Source: Capsulimonas corticalis
GTDB lineage: Bacteria; Armatimonadota; Armatimonadia; Armatimonadales; Capsulimonadaceae
Direction: 5' to 3'
Length of the DNA stretch: 64,000 nucleotides
Assembly: GCF_003574315.2 (NCBI RefSeq)
Contig: NZ_AP025739.1
Coordinates: 3,534,001 to 3,598,000 of the forward strand
The notes under the pieces are model-generated. The model was not told where the DNA came from, ran no database searches, and saw only the letters and a list, made by a program, of their open reading frames with translations. Below, piece by piece: positions 35,801 through 44,443 of the stretch (within the stretch, counting starts at the first letter, position 1; each line of letters begins with the position of its first letter). Position numbers and translations under genes: made by a program.

Positions 35801-36121
35801 AGGAGCGATCGGCGACAGGACGGCGATGTAAAGGGACTTGCCAAACAGCTCCGCCGCGCGCAGGGAGAGTGAAATCGGAATTGGGTCGGTGTGCTGGTAG
35901 AGCGCATTGAGCTGAAAGTCGCCCGCGACCAGCGACCCGCCGACACGCTCGGAAAACAGCCGGCGCGCCTCCGGCATGATGGCCGTGATGGTCTGCCCGA
36001 CGCAGTCCGACGCGTCGTAGCCAAAGAGATTCTCCGCTTCGGCGTCGAAGGAAAGTACTGTGCCAGCCTCATCCAGAACGATGGTGGCGAACGAATGGAG
36101 TTGTGTGTTTGGTGCGCTCAT
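32873..36121 (-). CDS. Cytosolic multi-PAS sensor histidine kinase
   Basis: A 1082-residue protein without membrane segments. About six PAS domains are visible, near residues 10-115, 140-250, 265-380, 385-505, 555-670 and 680-800. A short coiled coil lies before the fifth. The kinase core has the phosphoacceptor region IAHEINTPVQYL near residue 820, then N-box VLNMVVNAAHAISDVV and G-boxes ISDTGSGMPEHVKKKIFDPF and GKGTGQGLAIS. Several PAS domains are followed by PAC-type tails (DITQRKLSEQELR). It senses internal or diffusible signals, the ligand being unknown. The response regulator gene follows. The pair is divergent from the beta-helix gene. Confidence 0.92.
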   Translation of the reverse strand: MSAPNTQLHSFATIVLDEAGTVLSFDAEAENLFGYDASDCVGQTITAIMPEARRLFSERVGGSLVAGDFQLNALYQHTDPIPISLSLRAAELFGKSLYIAVLSPIAPAVTVAAPSEETFGSDDTMMLLAQASHRFQELFQGLPVACVCYDEHGQIYEWNRAYEHLSGYHPDQLLGAQVWDSIQGEAAKDRTREICRRIFAGDAADVIECEALRADGGTYAVKCAAFAIRNSEGAVIGAINTHQDITKHKQAEASLRLKEDHLQTVVTSAPIVLFAFDRNWTITVSEGRGLEMQGLKPGEAVGRSLYDYYGSMPDIIAACRSALAGNTLTTIDHFHGFSYETWYSPVWDDDGSVAGVVGVATDITQKQLAEEALKGTSEHLTRILETVAEGITIVDDNGRFTFANPAAEAILGASRDKIVQGSYLDPEWRMRGSDGEYCTPQDLPITQALISGRPVYDLELIYGRPDGRSVTLSVNAAPLADEHGVVTGAVTSFTDITQRKLSEQELRDAQEELEMRVVSRTRELGAANGALQQEIINHKRAEEETRRSNALLKAQLEAAPDGILILDENQKIACVNHHFMEIWNIPPDLIQLANHQKLVDHKMQFIKSRESFLDLKREEAEFPRRTHNFELHLTDGRILEGYSAPVVSPDNETLYGRIISHRDITERKQAEEELQRITAQTEMILTAISSVLIGVDENDTIITWNNAARNLFGPAAADVLGLPFRECGIQWKWEFVLDAIQICRNSGQNLRVEDTAYTRADGKDGILGLSINPIATHTGDTMGFVVIGTDITDRRILEGQLAQSQKLESIGQLAAGIAHEINTPVQYLSDNTRFLQDAFTDLQSALDAYAESLEASENGGVSPELIAKTKAAVDAADVEYLTEEIPSAIKQSLEGLERVAHLVRAMKDFSHPGMAEKTAVDLNRTIDSTVTVARNEWKYVADLVTDFDDSLPLVHCLPGELNQVVLNMVVNAAHAISDVVGDSVSEKGVITIRTMQDGEWVEIRISDTGSGMPEHVKKKIFDPFFTTKGVGKGTGQGLAISHSVIVDKHGGTIAVESEPGAGSTFIIRLPINDTEIEHAKAA

Positions 36122-36184
36122 ATTCTCGCTTTTCCGTACTTTGGATTATCGGCGACTGCTGGAAGAAAAAATAGTGATGAGTGC

Positions 36185-36242
36185 TTGACAGTATCGTGGT
36201 TAAATATTATAATGTTCGTACAATATTTGATACTTGTTGAAC
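36185..36242 (+). promoter_or_regulatory. Consensus promoter with a downstream operator-like repeat
   Basis: TTGACA at 36185-36190, a 17-base spacer and TATAAT at 36208-36213 match the sigma-70 consensus exactly, giving a start near 36220. GTTCGTACAA (36214-36223) and TTGTTGAAC (36234-36242) form an imperfect inverted repeat over the start, like GntR/AraR half-sites. A start this strong next to such a site implies repression. It serves the beta-helix gene at 36320 after a leader of about 100 bases. Confidence 0.8.
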
Positions 36243-36319
36243 TAATTGCAATTTCGCGCTTGTGTCCGTTGTCTCGCGGAAGAGACGTTCGATGTTCGTG
36301 ACTCGGGAAGGAAAATCCA

Positions 36320-38599
36320 ATGACGCGTTTCTCAATGAGTAGTTTTCTAAGTAGTTTTGCTAGATTTGCAGTATTAGTACTGCTTTTCGCGGCCCTGGCG
36401 TCGCCGAAACCGGGGCGCGCCCAGTCTTATCCGACGGTGGGTAGCCCGTCTAATCCCGCCGGATTGCAGGCGGCGATCCAGAGCGCTTACAACAGCGGCG
36501 CGGCGGGCGTCACGATCGCGCCGGGAACATACAATCTGCCCGTTCCCAGCAGTTGGTACTTAGACTTCGACAATATGCAGAACTTCGTCATCAGCGCCTA
36601 CGGCGTCACTCTGGTGATGGCCGACGAAGCCTGGTCGGCCATTCACTTTGGAAATTGCCGGAACGTGAGTTTGCAGGGCGCATATATTACCATGGCGCGC
36701 CCGTCGTTCACTCAGGGAGCGATCGTCGCCGCCAACGTCGACGCGACAGGGCCGTATTACGATGTTCAGCTCGACGCCGGTTATCCGCGCGACTTCACCA
36801 GCGCCGCCCATTGGCTCCTGCCGGGGTATCTTGGCGACGGCAATCTCTTTGACAAAAATACGCGGAAATGGAAGACCGGCATCAACGATGTCGGCGTCAC
36901 GAGCGTCTCACAGCTCAATGGAAGCGGGCTGTATCGTTTTCGGATCAATGACTCCTGGGCTGTCCCAGGACATGGGGGACCGGTTGTCCTCGGCGATTTC
37001 ATCGCGATCAAGGGCAGGACGGGCCAGAGCATCGTGCAGGATAACTGCACGGTGACGCTCAGGGATTTGACTCTCGCCTGGGTGGGAGGCGCGCATGAGT
37101 ATGGCGCCGGGCCCAACTATTATGAGAATCTCTACTGCACCTACCAGCCCGCTCCGTCCGGCGGGACCGTCAAGGGGCTGCTGGGCTATAACGGCGTGAA
37201 TTCAATCAATACGCGCTTTGGCCCGATCGTCGAGAACTGCACCTGGGAAGGCGCCCCCGACGATGTTTTCAATATCCATGGGCAGTGGGATCAAACGGCG
37301 TCCGTCAGCGGCGCGTCGCTGAAATATGGGGCGCAGGGAAACAACGATATTGTCCAGGGAGATATCCTACGCTTCTTTGACAAGCATATGAACTTGATCG
37401 ATACGGCGACGGTGACCAGCGCGCCCACGGGATCTTCGTTTAGCCCGCCCTCCGGCTCGACCTGGCAATGTTTTTCCGGTGGGACATTCCAATACTACAC
37501 CGTGACGCTCGATCACGCCGTCCCCGCCCAGTATGACTATCTCATCAACGATGTCAACGCGTCCGGCTTGAACGCGCAGGTGCGGGGAAATCGGTTCCTC
37601 AACAATCGAAGCAACGCCGTCCTGATCAAATGCGAGGGGGCGATCGTCGAAAATAACGTGTTCGACGGCTGTTCGGCCAGCGGCGTCGCGATCTTCCCGA
37701 CGGTGTATTGGAACGAAGGCGGGGCGGTAATCAATCTGACCGTGCAGAATAACATCTTCCGTGACTGCGGGCGGTGGGGACGGACCAATCTCGCCAACGC
37801 GGGCGCCGTAACGGTCGGCCTTGACGGCGATCCAGGCGGCATGACCGGGACAACGCTTCTGCGCAATATCACCATCGCCAACAACACGTTCGACAACAAC
37901 GCCGGTCTGGAAATCACGGCGCGCTACGCCAGCAACGTCTCGCTCCTCAACAATTTCTTCATCAATACGCACCAGGCGCATGCGACGTTCGGCGCGGACC
38001 TTGGTTTCGATCAGGGAACGGAAATTCAGCTGGGCGCGACAAACGGCGTCAATTTGACGGGCGATATCGTGCGCAATCAGGGCTCATACGCAACATCGTT
38101 GATCAAGACGGACTCCACCGCCGTGAATACGAGCGGTCTGCCCGGCGGCATGGCGCTGGGCCTGAATACGCGCCTTGTCAACGCGAACTTCGACAACGAC
38201 AATCCGACGCAAACGCCGTCGGGCTGGAGCACCAACGGCCCCACTTTCGACGCGGATTACACGGAATCGTACGGCGGCGCGCGCCGGGGCGCTCTGCATC
38301 TGACACACTGGAAGACGAGCGCTTACGAGCTGTACACCTATCAAACCGTGGGAAGTCTGCCGAATGGCTCATACACCCTCCGCGCGTGGGTCAAGGGGAG
38401 CGGCGGGCAGACGGCGGCCTACATGGAGGCCAAGGACTTTGGCAATCCGACACTGCGAGCCAATATCGGCGCGCTGTCGAGTTGGACGCAAATCACGATC
38501 CCGAATATCGTGGTGACCAATGGGCAGTGCACGGTGGGGTTCTACTCCAAGGCGGGAGCGAACCAGTGGATCATGGCGGATGAGGTGGAGTTCTATTAG
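36320..38599 (+). CDS. Secreted right-handed beta-helix protein, glycosidase/lyase-like
   Basis: A 759-residue protein; GGAAGGAAAATCCA precedes the ATG. A signal peptide ends GRAQ before SYP. Residues about 45-590 show beta-helix rungs (NCRNVSLQGAYITM; ENCTWEGAPDDVFNIHGQWD; IVENNVFDGCSASGVAIFP; LLRNITIANNTFDNNAG). The paired Asp in PDDVFNIHG recalls the catalytic aspartates of GH110/GH28-type helices, so an exo-acting galactosidase or pectinase is plausible but not proven. Residues 610-759 form a jelly-roll carbohydrate-binding domain. It is expressed alone from the 36185 promoter. Confidence 0.7.
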   Translation: MTRFSMSSFLSSFARFAVLVLLFAALASPKPGRAQSYPTVGSPSNPAGLQAAIQSAYNSGAAGVTIAPGTYNLPVPSSWYLDFDNMQNFVISAYGVTLVMADEAWSAIHFGNCRNVSLQGAYITMARPSFTQGAIVAANVDATGPYYDVQLDAGYPRDFTSAAHWLLPGYLGDGNLFDKNTRKWKTGINDVGVTSVSQLNGSGLYRFRINDSWAVPGHGGPVVLGDFIAIKGRTGQSIVQDNCTVTLRDLTLAWVGGAHEYGAGPNYYENLYCTYQPAPSGGTVKGLLGYNGVNSINTRFGPIVENCTWEGAPDDVFNIHGQWDQTASVSGASLKYGAQGNNDIVQGDILRFFDKHMNLIDTATVTSAPTGSSFSPPSGSTWQCFSGGTFQYYTVTLDHAVPAQYDYLINDVNASGLNAQVRGNRFLNNRSNAVLIKCEGAIVENNVFDGCSASGVAIFPTVYWNEGGAVINLTVQNNIFRDCGRWGRTNLANAGAVTVGLDGDPGGMTGTTLLRNITIANNTFDNNAGLEITARYASNVSLLNNFFINTHQAHATFGADLGFDQGTEIQLGATNGVNLTGDIVRNQGSYATSLIKTDSTAVNTSGLPGGMALGLNTRLVNANFDNDNPTQTPSGWSTNGPTFDADYTESYGGARRGALHLTHWKTSAYELYTYQTVGSLPNGSYTLRAWVKGSGGQTAAYMEAKDFGNPTLRANIGALSSWTQITIPNIVVTNGQCTVGFYSKAGANQWIMADEVEFY

Positions 38600-38626
38600 G
38601 AAGGAGAGGAATGGGGGCGAGGGATT

Positions 38627-38664
38627 CCCGTATTCCCACTGCGTTCCAGCGGTGGGAATACGGG
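38627..38664. terminator. Hairpin between the beta-helix gene and polA
   Basis: CCCGTATTCCCAC at 38627-38639 is the exact reverse complement of 38652-38664, a 13-bp stem. Only short T-runs flank it. It separates the convergent genes. Confidence 0.65.
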
Positions 38665-38677
38665 CAGGGCGATGACG

Positions 38678-41479
38678 CTATTTCGCGGACATCCAGTCCG
38701 CGCCGATGCCGGCTTCGGCGCGCAGGGGAACGCGCAGCTCCATGGAGCGCTCCATTTCCTCGCGAATCAGAGCGGCGTGCTCGTCCGCGAGCTCCACCGG
38801 CGATTCGAAGATCAGTTCATCGTGGATCTGCAAGAGGAGCTTGGTCGGAAGCTTATCGCGCGAGATGCGCTTCTGGACATTGACCATGGCGACTTTGATC
38901 AGGTCGGCGGCGCTTCCCTGCACCACGGAGTTGATCGCGAGGCGCTCGCCCAGGCTGCGGGTGTGCCCGTTGGAGGAGGAGATTTCGGGAATCGCGCGGC
39001 GGCGTCCGAGCAATGTCGCTACGTAACCCTGCTCCAGCGCCTCCTGGCAGCACTTTTGGAGAAATTTGTCGATTCCGGGGAAGCGCTTCTTGTAGTCTGA
39101 GATCAATTGCGTGGCGGCGTCCACTTCGAGGCCGTCGATGCGGCGGGCCAATCCATACGCCGTGACGCCGTAGATAATGCCGAAGTTGATCGTTTTCGCC
39201 TGGCCGCGCTGCGTGCGGGAAACGGCGTCCTCGCTCACGCCGAAGACCTGGGCGGCGACAGCGGTGTGGATGTCCTGATCGCGCGCAAAGGCGTCGATCA
39301 GCGCCTCGTCGCCGCTGAGATGCGCGAGCAGTCGCAGTTCGACCTGCGAATAGTCGGCGCAGATCAGGCGGTATCCATCCGGCGCGACAAACGCCTTGCG
39401 CACCTGGCGTCCGACTTCGCTGCGCACGGGAATATTTTGCAGGTTCGGGTTTTGCGACGCCAGCCGTCCCGTGGCCGTCATCAGTTGGTGGAAGCTGGAG
39501 TGGATCCGTCCCGTCTCGGGATGCACGGCGTCTCTCAAATTTCCCATGTAAGTGCTGATGAGCTTGGTGAGCTGCCGGTACTCCAGAATCAGGCGTGGCA
39601 CGCTTGTCCGTGGATCATTTTTGTCCTCGGAGGCGACTAGCTTTTCCAGAACATCGACGCTGGTCGAATACCCCGTCTTGGTCTTCTTGCCTGACGCCAA
39701 CCCCAGCTTCTCAAACAGCACTTCGGCCAATTGACGCGGCGAGTCAAGATGGAACTCGCAGCCCGCCGCCGCGAGCACTTCGGCCCGCAGCTCTTCGACA
39801 CGGATCGCAAGGGCGTCGCCCTGCCGCAGCAGTTCGGCGGGATCGCAGGTGATGCCGTTGCGCTCCATCTCCGCGAGAATGACCGCCAGCGGCGACTCCA
39901 CATCCCGGATCAGCGCGGTCATGCCGACTTCTTCCAACTGCGGCAGCATAAACTCCGTCAGCCGCAGCGCGATATCGGCGTCCTCGGCGGCGTAGGTGAC
40001 CACTTTGTCCAGCGGCGCCTTGTCGATGGACGTTTGCAGTTCCCCTTCGCCGATGATCTCATTGATGGGGATCATCGTGTAGCCAAGCATCGTCTGCGCC
40101 ATATGGTCGAGTTTGTAAGACGATTGGCCGGGCGCAACGAGCTGGCCGGCGAGCATGGTGTCGAACGCCGCGCCCTGCAAGGCGATCCCGTTGCGCAGCA
40201 GTACGCCGGCGTCGAACTTCATGTTATGCCCGCACTTTGGAATGGAGGGATCTTCCAAAATGGGCTTCATCGCCGCAAGGACCGTCTCCAGGTCCAGATG
40301 CTGATCCGGGCTCGGCGAGAGGGTTGGAATATAAACTCCGTGTCCCGCCTTCCAGGCGACGCTGATTCCGCATAGCTTCGCGTCGCGCTCCAGCCCGGTC
40401 GTTTCCGTATCGATGCTGATCATGGTCTGCGCGCGGAGCGTCGCTACGAGATCGTCGAGCTGCGCCTGCGTGGTGATTCCCTGATAATCGCCGCGCACGA
40501 CGGGCGTCCGCGCCGCCTCGTCCTGATCGGCCAGCGCGAACAGTCCGGTGGCGAATGCCGGCGGCGCGGAGGGAGTGGCGGCGGCGGGCGCCGCTGTCTC
40601 CAGCTCGCCGGCCAGCCGCCGCACGTCCGTCTGGTAGCGATTGAACCCGAGCTGCTGGAAGATCGGAATGATCTTGTCCAGGCGCGGCGGGCTGACGCGG
40701 GCGTCCTCCAGAGAAAAGTCGAACTCGGCGTCGCGCATCAGCGTCACCAGCGCGCGAGAAAGCGGCAGGTGCGCGGCGGCCGCCTCCAGGTTCTCCCGCT
40801 TCTTCCCCTTGATCTTGTCCAGGTTCGCGAGAATCCCGTCGATTGAGCCAAACTCCTGCACCAGCTGCACCGCCGTCTTCGGACCAATCCCCGGCACGCC
40901 GGGCACATTGTCCACCGTATCCCCCGTCAGCGCCAGCACATCGATGACCTGTTCGGGCGTGACGCCCTTGTTCGCCAGCAGCGCCGGCACATCGATCGTC
41001 GTGTCCGTATGGATATCGAACATCGCGACTCGGTCCCCAAGCAACTGCTCCAGATCTTTGTCCTTCGAGACGATCCGGATCTGAACGTCGTTATACTCCG
41101 GGTTGTCTAGAATGCGCTGGACAATCGTCGCAATGACGTCGTCCGCCTCCAGACCAGGCTTACTGATAGCCGGAATGCCAAAGAGCTCAATCATCTCCAG
41201 CACGCGCGGGATCTGCGCCGTGAGATCCTCCGGCGTCGGATTGCGCGTCGCCTTGTACTCCGGGAACATCTCGTCGCGAAACGTTTTGCCCGGCGCATCA
41301 ATGGCAACGACGACATAATGCGGGTTGAAAACCGAAAACAGCTTCAGCAACATCCCCGTAAAACCAAAGACCGCCTGCGTCGGCTCTCCGGTCACGGAAC
41401 TGGTCATGCCGCCGCGAATGGCGAAATAAGAACGGAAGATCTGGGCGTAGCCGTCGATTAGATAGAGTGTTTCTGGCAT
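38678..41479 (-). CDS. polA: DNA polymerase I
   Basis: A 933-residue family A polymerase used in Okazaki fragment maturation and repair. All three domains are present. The 5'-3' exonuclease spans 1-290 (LYLIDGYAQIFRSYF; SKPGLEADDVIATI). The 3'-5' exonuclease starts near 350, and its first motif SIDTETTGLE is intact, so proofreading should be active. The polymerase spans about 590-933, with motif A DYSQVELRLLAHLSGD, motif B QAKTINFGIIYGVTAYGLA and motif C LLQIHDELIFES. Length matches the Escherichia coli enzyme. It is monocistronic, convergent with the beta-helix gene. Confidence 0.97.
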   Translation of the reverse strand: MPETLYLIDGYAQIFRSYFAIRGGMTSSVTGEPTQAVFGFTGMLLKLFSVFNPHYVVVAIDAPGKTFRDEMFPEYKATRNPTPEDLTAQIPRVLEMIELFGIPAISKPGLEADDVIATIVQRILDNPEYNDVQIRIVSKDKDLEQLLGDRVAMFDIHTDTTIDVPALLANKGVTPEQVIDVLALTGDTVDNVPGVPGIGPKTAVQLVQEFGSIDGILANLDKIKGKKRENLEAAAAHLPLSRALVTLMRDAEFDFSLEDARVSPPRLDKIIPIFQQLGFNRYQTDVRRLAGELETAAPAAATPSAPPAFATGLFALADQDEAARTPVVRGDYQGITTQAQLDDLVATLRAQTMISIDTETTGLERDAKLCGISVAWKAGHGVYIPTLSPSPDQHLDLETVLAAMKPILEDPSIPKCGHNMKFDAGVLLRNGIALQGAAFDTMLAGQLVAPGQSSYKLDHMAQTMLGYTMIPINEIIGEGELQTSIDKAPLDKVVTYAAEDADIALRLTEFMLPQLEEVGMTALIRDVESPLAVILAEMERNGITCDPAELLRQGDALAIRVEELRAEVLAAAGCEFHLDSPRQLAEVLFEKLGLASGKKTKTGYSTSVDVLEKLVASEDKNDPRTSVPRLILEYRQLTKLISTYMGNLRDAVHPETGRIHSSFHQLMTATGRLASQNPNLQNIPVRSEVGRQVRKAFVAPDGYRLICADYSQVELRLLAHLSGDEALIDAFARDQDIHTAVAAQVFGVSEDAVSRTQRGQAKTINFGIIYGVTAYGLARRIDGLEVDAATQLISDYKKRFPGIDKFLQKCCQEALEQGYVATLLGRRRAIPEISSSNGHTRSLGERLAINSVVQGSAADLIKVAMVNVQKRISRDKLPTKLLLQIHDELIFESPVELADEHAALIREEMERSMELRVPLRAEAGIGADWMSAK

Positions 41480-41599
41480 GGGGAAAAGGAACCTCGGGTT
41501 ATGCCGACTGGGTTCGACGCGGAGGACGATATTTCCTGCCGTCGTACGGATGTTCTTAGGAAGGAAGCCGAATGAGTTTCGTGGAATTGGAAATCAAAA

Positions 41600-41959
41600 A
41601 TGGCGCTATGGGGAACAACACGCGTGGATTACGAAAATTTTGACAATGATTCTGGTTCTTCCGACGAGGAGTATTCCGCATTCGTCGAGTGGCTGTCGGA
41701 ACTCACCGCGATGGATTTGCGAGAAGCGAAAGGCGATCCTGAGAAGCAGAAACAGGCGCTTTGCCGCTACTATAAGCGTGGCGAGAGAGCGAATCTGACA
41801 ATCGGAGAGCTGATTGACTTCTTAGGGGTGAGCAGTCCGTCGATCATCGACATGGCAGACTATACGGAAGAAGAAGGGGACGATCTGATGCAGATTTCGG
41901 ATGCCCTTACGCAGGATGAGATCGCTCAGATCGTTCTCCCCGTCATATCGCAAAGCTAA
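41600..41959 (+). CDS. Small acidic protein of unknown function
   Basis: A 119-residue protein, strongly acidic and helical, with no signal peptide or motif (DNDSGSSDEEYSAFVEWLSE). There is no convincing ribosome site; the first Met follows GAAATCAAAA. It lies 17 bases before a second small unknown gene, and the pair resembles the small soluble genes scattered across this window. The assignment as a real gene rests on composition and on this tight pairing. Confidence 0.5.
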   Translation: MALWGTTRVDYENFDNDSGSSDEEYSAFVEWLSELTAMDLREAKGDPEKQKQALCRYYKRGERANLTIGELIDFLGVSSPSIIDMADYTEEEGDDLMQISDALTQDEIAQIVLPVISQS

Positions 41960-41976
41960 GGCTAGGGAATCGAAGC

Positions 41977-42387
41977 ATGACTTACTATATTCGTTACGTT
42001 TTGACCGATGAGAAGCCGATTACTCTGTCGGAAATCGTTCCGGTGGTGGAGGCGCATTCCTCCGATTATCATATGGACGGCGACACTATCTCGTTTACCA
42101 ATGAACCCATTGGAATTGTAGAGATCAATGCTCCCGGCGATGGCGTGTTCGAGGACGATATCGCACTGTTGAAGGAATTTGCGGAGCAGAAACAAAGCAA
42201 AGATATGCTGCTGACCGAATTGCAGCGCGCCAAGAGCATGCTGACGATTCAGGTTGTTTTCATGCTGGAACATGACGCTATCTTTGAGGCGCTCGATCCA
42301 TTGCTGGATTGGCTTCTCGCCAATAGGGCGGGATTGCTTGTCGATGAAGGCGGCTACTTCCAAAATGCATCGGGCGATTTGGAGTAA
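41977..42387 (+). CDS. Small protein of unknown function
   Basis: A 136-residue alpha/beta protein (MTYYIRYVLTDEKPITLSEI; SSDYHMDGDTISFTNEPIGI) with a helical second half. TAGGGAATCGAAGC precedes the ATG. No family is recognised. It closes a two-gene unit with 41600-41959 and ends 92 bases before the GntR regulator, whose operator region begins at 42403. Confidence 0.6.
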   Translation: MTYYIRYVLTDEKPITLSEIVPVVEAHSSDYHMDGDTISFTNEPIGIVEINAPGDGVFEDDIALLKEFAEQKQSKDMLLTELQRAKSMLTIQVVFMLEHDAIFEALDPLLDWLLANRAGLLVDEGGYFQNASGDLE

Positions 42388-42402
42388 TAAAATAATTTAG
42401 AA

Positions 42403-42452
42403 AATACCAAAAACGGTATTGAATTTCAAAATACCATGTATAATATCGGTAT
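42403..42452 (+). promoter_or_regulatory. Promoter with two palindromic operator candidates for the GntR regulator
   Basis: AATACCaaaaacGGTATT is a perfect 6+6 palindrome at 42403-42420. A second pair, ATACC (42431-42435) and GGTAT (42448-42452), is spaced 12 bases apart and brackets TATAAT at 42439-42444. A TATTGA -35-like box at 42417-42422 overlaps the first palindrome. Both sites would block RNA polymerase, so autoregulation is likely. Confidence 0.75.
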
Positions 42453-42483
42453 GGAAGACTTTGTCGGAGTACTGAGCCGATGA
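42451..42483 (+). CDS. Ten-codon leader ORF coupled to the GntR gene
   Basis: ATG at 42451 lies exactly seven bases after the last base of the -10 box, so the transcript would begin on it. It encodes MEDFVGVLSR, and its TGA (42481-42483) overlaps the ATG of the regulator (42480). A leaderless ribosome would therefore end where the next start is, which is translational coupling by design. Whether the peptide is made is untested. Confidence 0.45.
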   Translation: MEDFVGVLSR

Positions 42484-43553
42484 GAAAAGTGGCGGTGGCG
42501 ACGCAGTTGATCGAGAAGCGCATTGCGCATGCGGATCATGTGCTCGCTGGCATTCCGGGCGAACGGCAGCTGGCGGAGGAGTTGGGGATGAGCCGGACGA
42601 CGGTTCGCATGGCGCTCCAGCAGTTGATGGATCAGGGGACGCTGGTTCGGCAGGAGAACGGACGGATCGGCGTTGCGGAGCCGGCGGACGGGCGGCTGAA
42701 GAAGCGGACGGTTGGCGTGGCGGCGCCCGCGATGGCGTCCGCGGATTTCGATCGATGGCGAGAGGGGATTCGCGGCGTCTTAGAGGGGCATCCGGTCACG
42801 GTGCGTCCGGTCGCTTACGCGCACTGGGCCGATCCCGCGCTCCAGGAAGCGCTGTCGCATTTCGATGGGATGTTTCTGATTCCTCCGGCCGAAAAGATTC
42901 CGGCGTGGCTGACGAGTAAAATACTGAATTCCTCGTGTCGTGTTGTTGTGCTGGACGAGGATGAGAGCGAAGCCGGCTTGCCTTCAGTGACGCTGTTCCC
43001 GCCGGCGGCGGAGCGTAAGCTTTTCGATCACCTTCGCCATCTCGGGCATCAGCGCATCGATTGTCTGAATGCGCAGGCGGAGGATGAAGTCATTCTCGGG
43101 CGTATCGCGGAGTGGCGGCGTTATCTGGATGAGGAGGGATTGCCGGGGCAGCTGCGCTCACACGCCGTGGCGAAACCGTTTGAATCGGCGTATCAGCTGA
43201 TCCGAGACGCCCTTCAGGAAGGCCGGCCCGTGGCGTCCGCGATCTTCTGCACCACTGGCCCGGCGGCGATCGGCGCGATGCGGGCCTTGCACGAGGCGGG
43301 ACTGGAAATCGGGGTGGATGTGTCCGTGTGCGCTGTCAACGGTGAAGGCATCGGTCAATATCTGCTCCGCAGTCTGACGGAACTTGCATCCCCGCCGCGC
43401 GCCCTTTATTTACAGCGCGCCGCCGAGTGGATGCTGGGCGAAGGGCCATGGGAGGGGCCGCTCCTGATTCAGCCCCAGGATGTACCGCTGTTCGAAGGGG
43501 AATCGACCGGGCCAGCCCCCGCGTCGCCGATCGTATCCCTGCGTCGAGGCTGA
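42480..43553 (+). CDS. GntR/AraR-like transcriptional regulator
   Basis: A 357-residue repressor-type protein. An N-terminal GntR winged helix (about residues 8-75, GERQLAEELGMSRTTVRMAL) is followed by a sugar-binding LacI/GalR-type periplasmic-binding fold (from about 80; LRHLGHQRIDCLNAQ, ICTTGPAAIGAM-like strands). This is the architecture of AraR, which releases DNA upon binding a sugar. Its effector is unknown. The palindromes just upstream suggest autoregulation. The prepilin gene follows after 35 bases, with an SGNH esterase 9 bases further on, so all three may be one sugar-responsive unit. No Shine-Dalgarno precedes the ATG, in keeping with the coupled leader. Confidence 0.85.
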   Translation: MRKVAVATQLIEKRIAHADHVLAGIPGERQLAEELGMSRTTVRMALQQLMDQGTLVRQENGRIGVAEPADGRLKKRTVGVAAPAMASADFDRWREGIRGVLEGHPVTVRPVAYAHWADPALQEALSHFDGMFLIPPAEKIPAWLTSKILNSSCRVVVLDEDESEAGLPSVTLFPPAAERKLFDHLRHLGHQRIDCLNAQAEDEVILGRIAEWRRYLDEEGLPGQLRSHAVAKPFESAYQLIRDALQEGRPVASAIFCTTGPAAIGAMRALHEAGLEIGVDVSVCAVNGEGIGQYLLRSLTELASPPRALYLQRAAEWMLGEGPWEGPLLIQPQDVPLFEGESTGPAPASPIVSLRRG

Positions 43554-43588
43554 CGATTCTCTCTTAATCATTACTCAAGGAGACTGTT

Positions 43589-44434
43589 ATGTTTATTGCC
43601 GTAAAACGAAGCCGATTCGGCTTCACGCTGATTGAATTGCTCGTTGTCATCGCAATTATCGCGATCCTTGCCGCCATCTTATTCCCTGTTTTCGCCAAAG
43701 CCCGCGAAAAAGCGCGCCAGATTTCCTGCGCGTCCAACCTGAAGCAGCTCAGCATCGCCATGCTGCAATACACCCAGGATAACGACGAGATGTTTCCTCT
43801 GGGACAGCCATTCTTCACGGGGTATGACGGCATCGGCTGGGGCGGCCGCATCCACACCTATCTCAAGAGCGCGGCGGTTTACCAGTGCCCCGACGATGCG
43901 ACCGCCCCGATTGGCCCCGGCTCGTCCACATATGTCAGCTATGGCTTCAACCGAAGCTTGACATTCGCCAATGGAAGCGCCTATCCCGGCCCAACGGGAC
44001 ATATCGCGCAACTGAACTCGCCCTCGAAAACGGTCATGCTCAACGAAGTGCGCAACTGCTGGGCCGCCGTCTTCCCGATCCCGGGAACCACCTATTCGAA
44101 CATCAATGAATTCTATACGGCGAGCCTGAACGGTGTCTGGAACGCGCAGGGCAACGCCAACGGAAGCAATATCCTCTATGTGACCGGAACGCTGGGCGGC
44201 CGGGCGCGAAGCGCCAACTCCTATATCGACTCGGCTACGCTTGGGCGGCATACGGACGGCTCGAACTTCCTGATGTGCGACGGTCATGTGAAGTGGCTCA
44301 AGGGCGGCAGCGTCTCCTCCGGCTTCAACGCCCCCAGCTCCACAAGCGATCAAGGCTTCGGCGACGACGGCTCCGCCGCCTCCGCCGCCGGCACGGACAA
44401 CGCAAATTACGCCGTCACCTACTCAGCTTATTAA
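43589..44434 (+). CDS. DUF1559 pseudopilin-like surface protein
   Basis: A 281-residue protein with a prepilin leader ending in G before [20 protein letters not shown], so a type IV prepilin peptidase should cut there and methylate Phe. The DUF1559 C-terminus has the DG-containing signature ([19 protein letters not shown]). These abundant proteins of Planctomycetota and Armatimonadota are thought to be surface pseudopilins, often near polysaccharide enzymes. GGAGACTGTT precedes the ATG. The last 40 residues are Ser/Gly/Ala-rich. A second one lies at 50996. Confidence 0.9.
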   Translation: MFIAVKRSRFGFTLIELLVVIAIIAILAAILFPVFAKAREKARQISCASNLKQLSIAMLQYTQDNDEMFPLGQPFFTGYDGIGWGGRIHTYLKSAAVYQCPDDATAPIGPGSSTYVSYGFNRSLTFANGSAYPGPTGHIAQLNSPSKTVMLNEVRNCWAAVFPIPGTTYSNINEFYTASLNGVWNAQGNANGSNILYVTGTLGGRARSANSYIDSATLGRHTDGSNFLMCDGHVKWLKGGSVSSGFNAPSSTSDQGFGDDGSAASAAGTDNANYAVTYSAY

Positions 44435-44443
44435 GGGAGCGAT

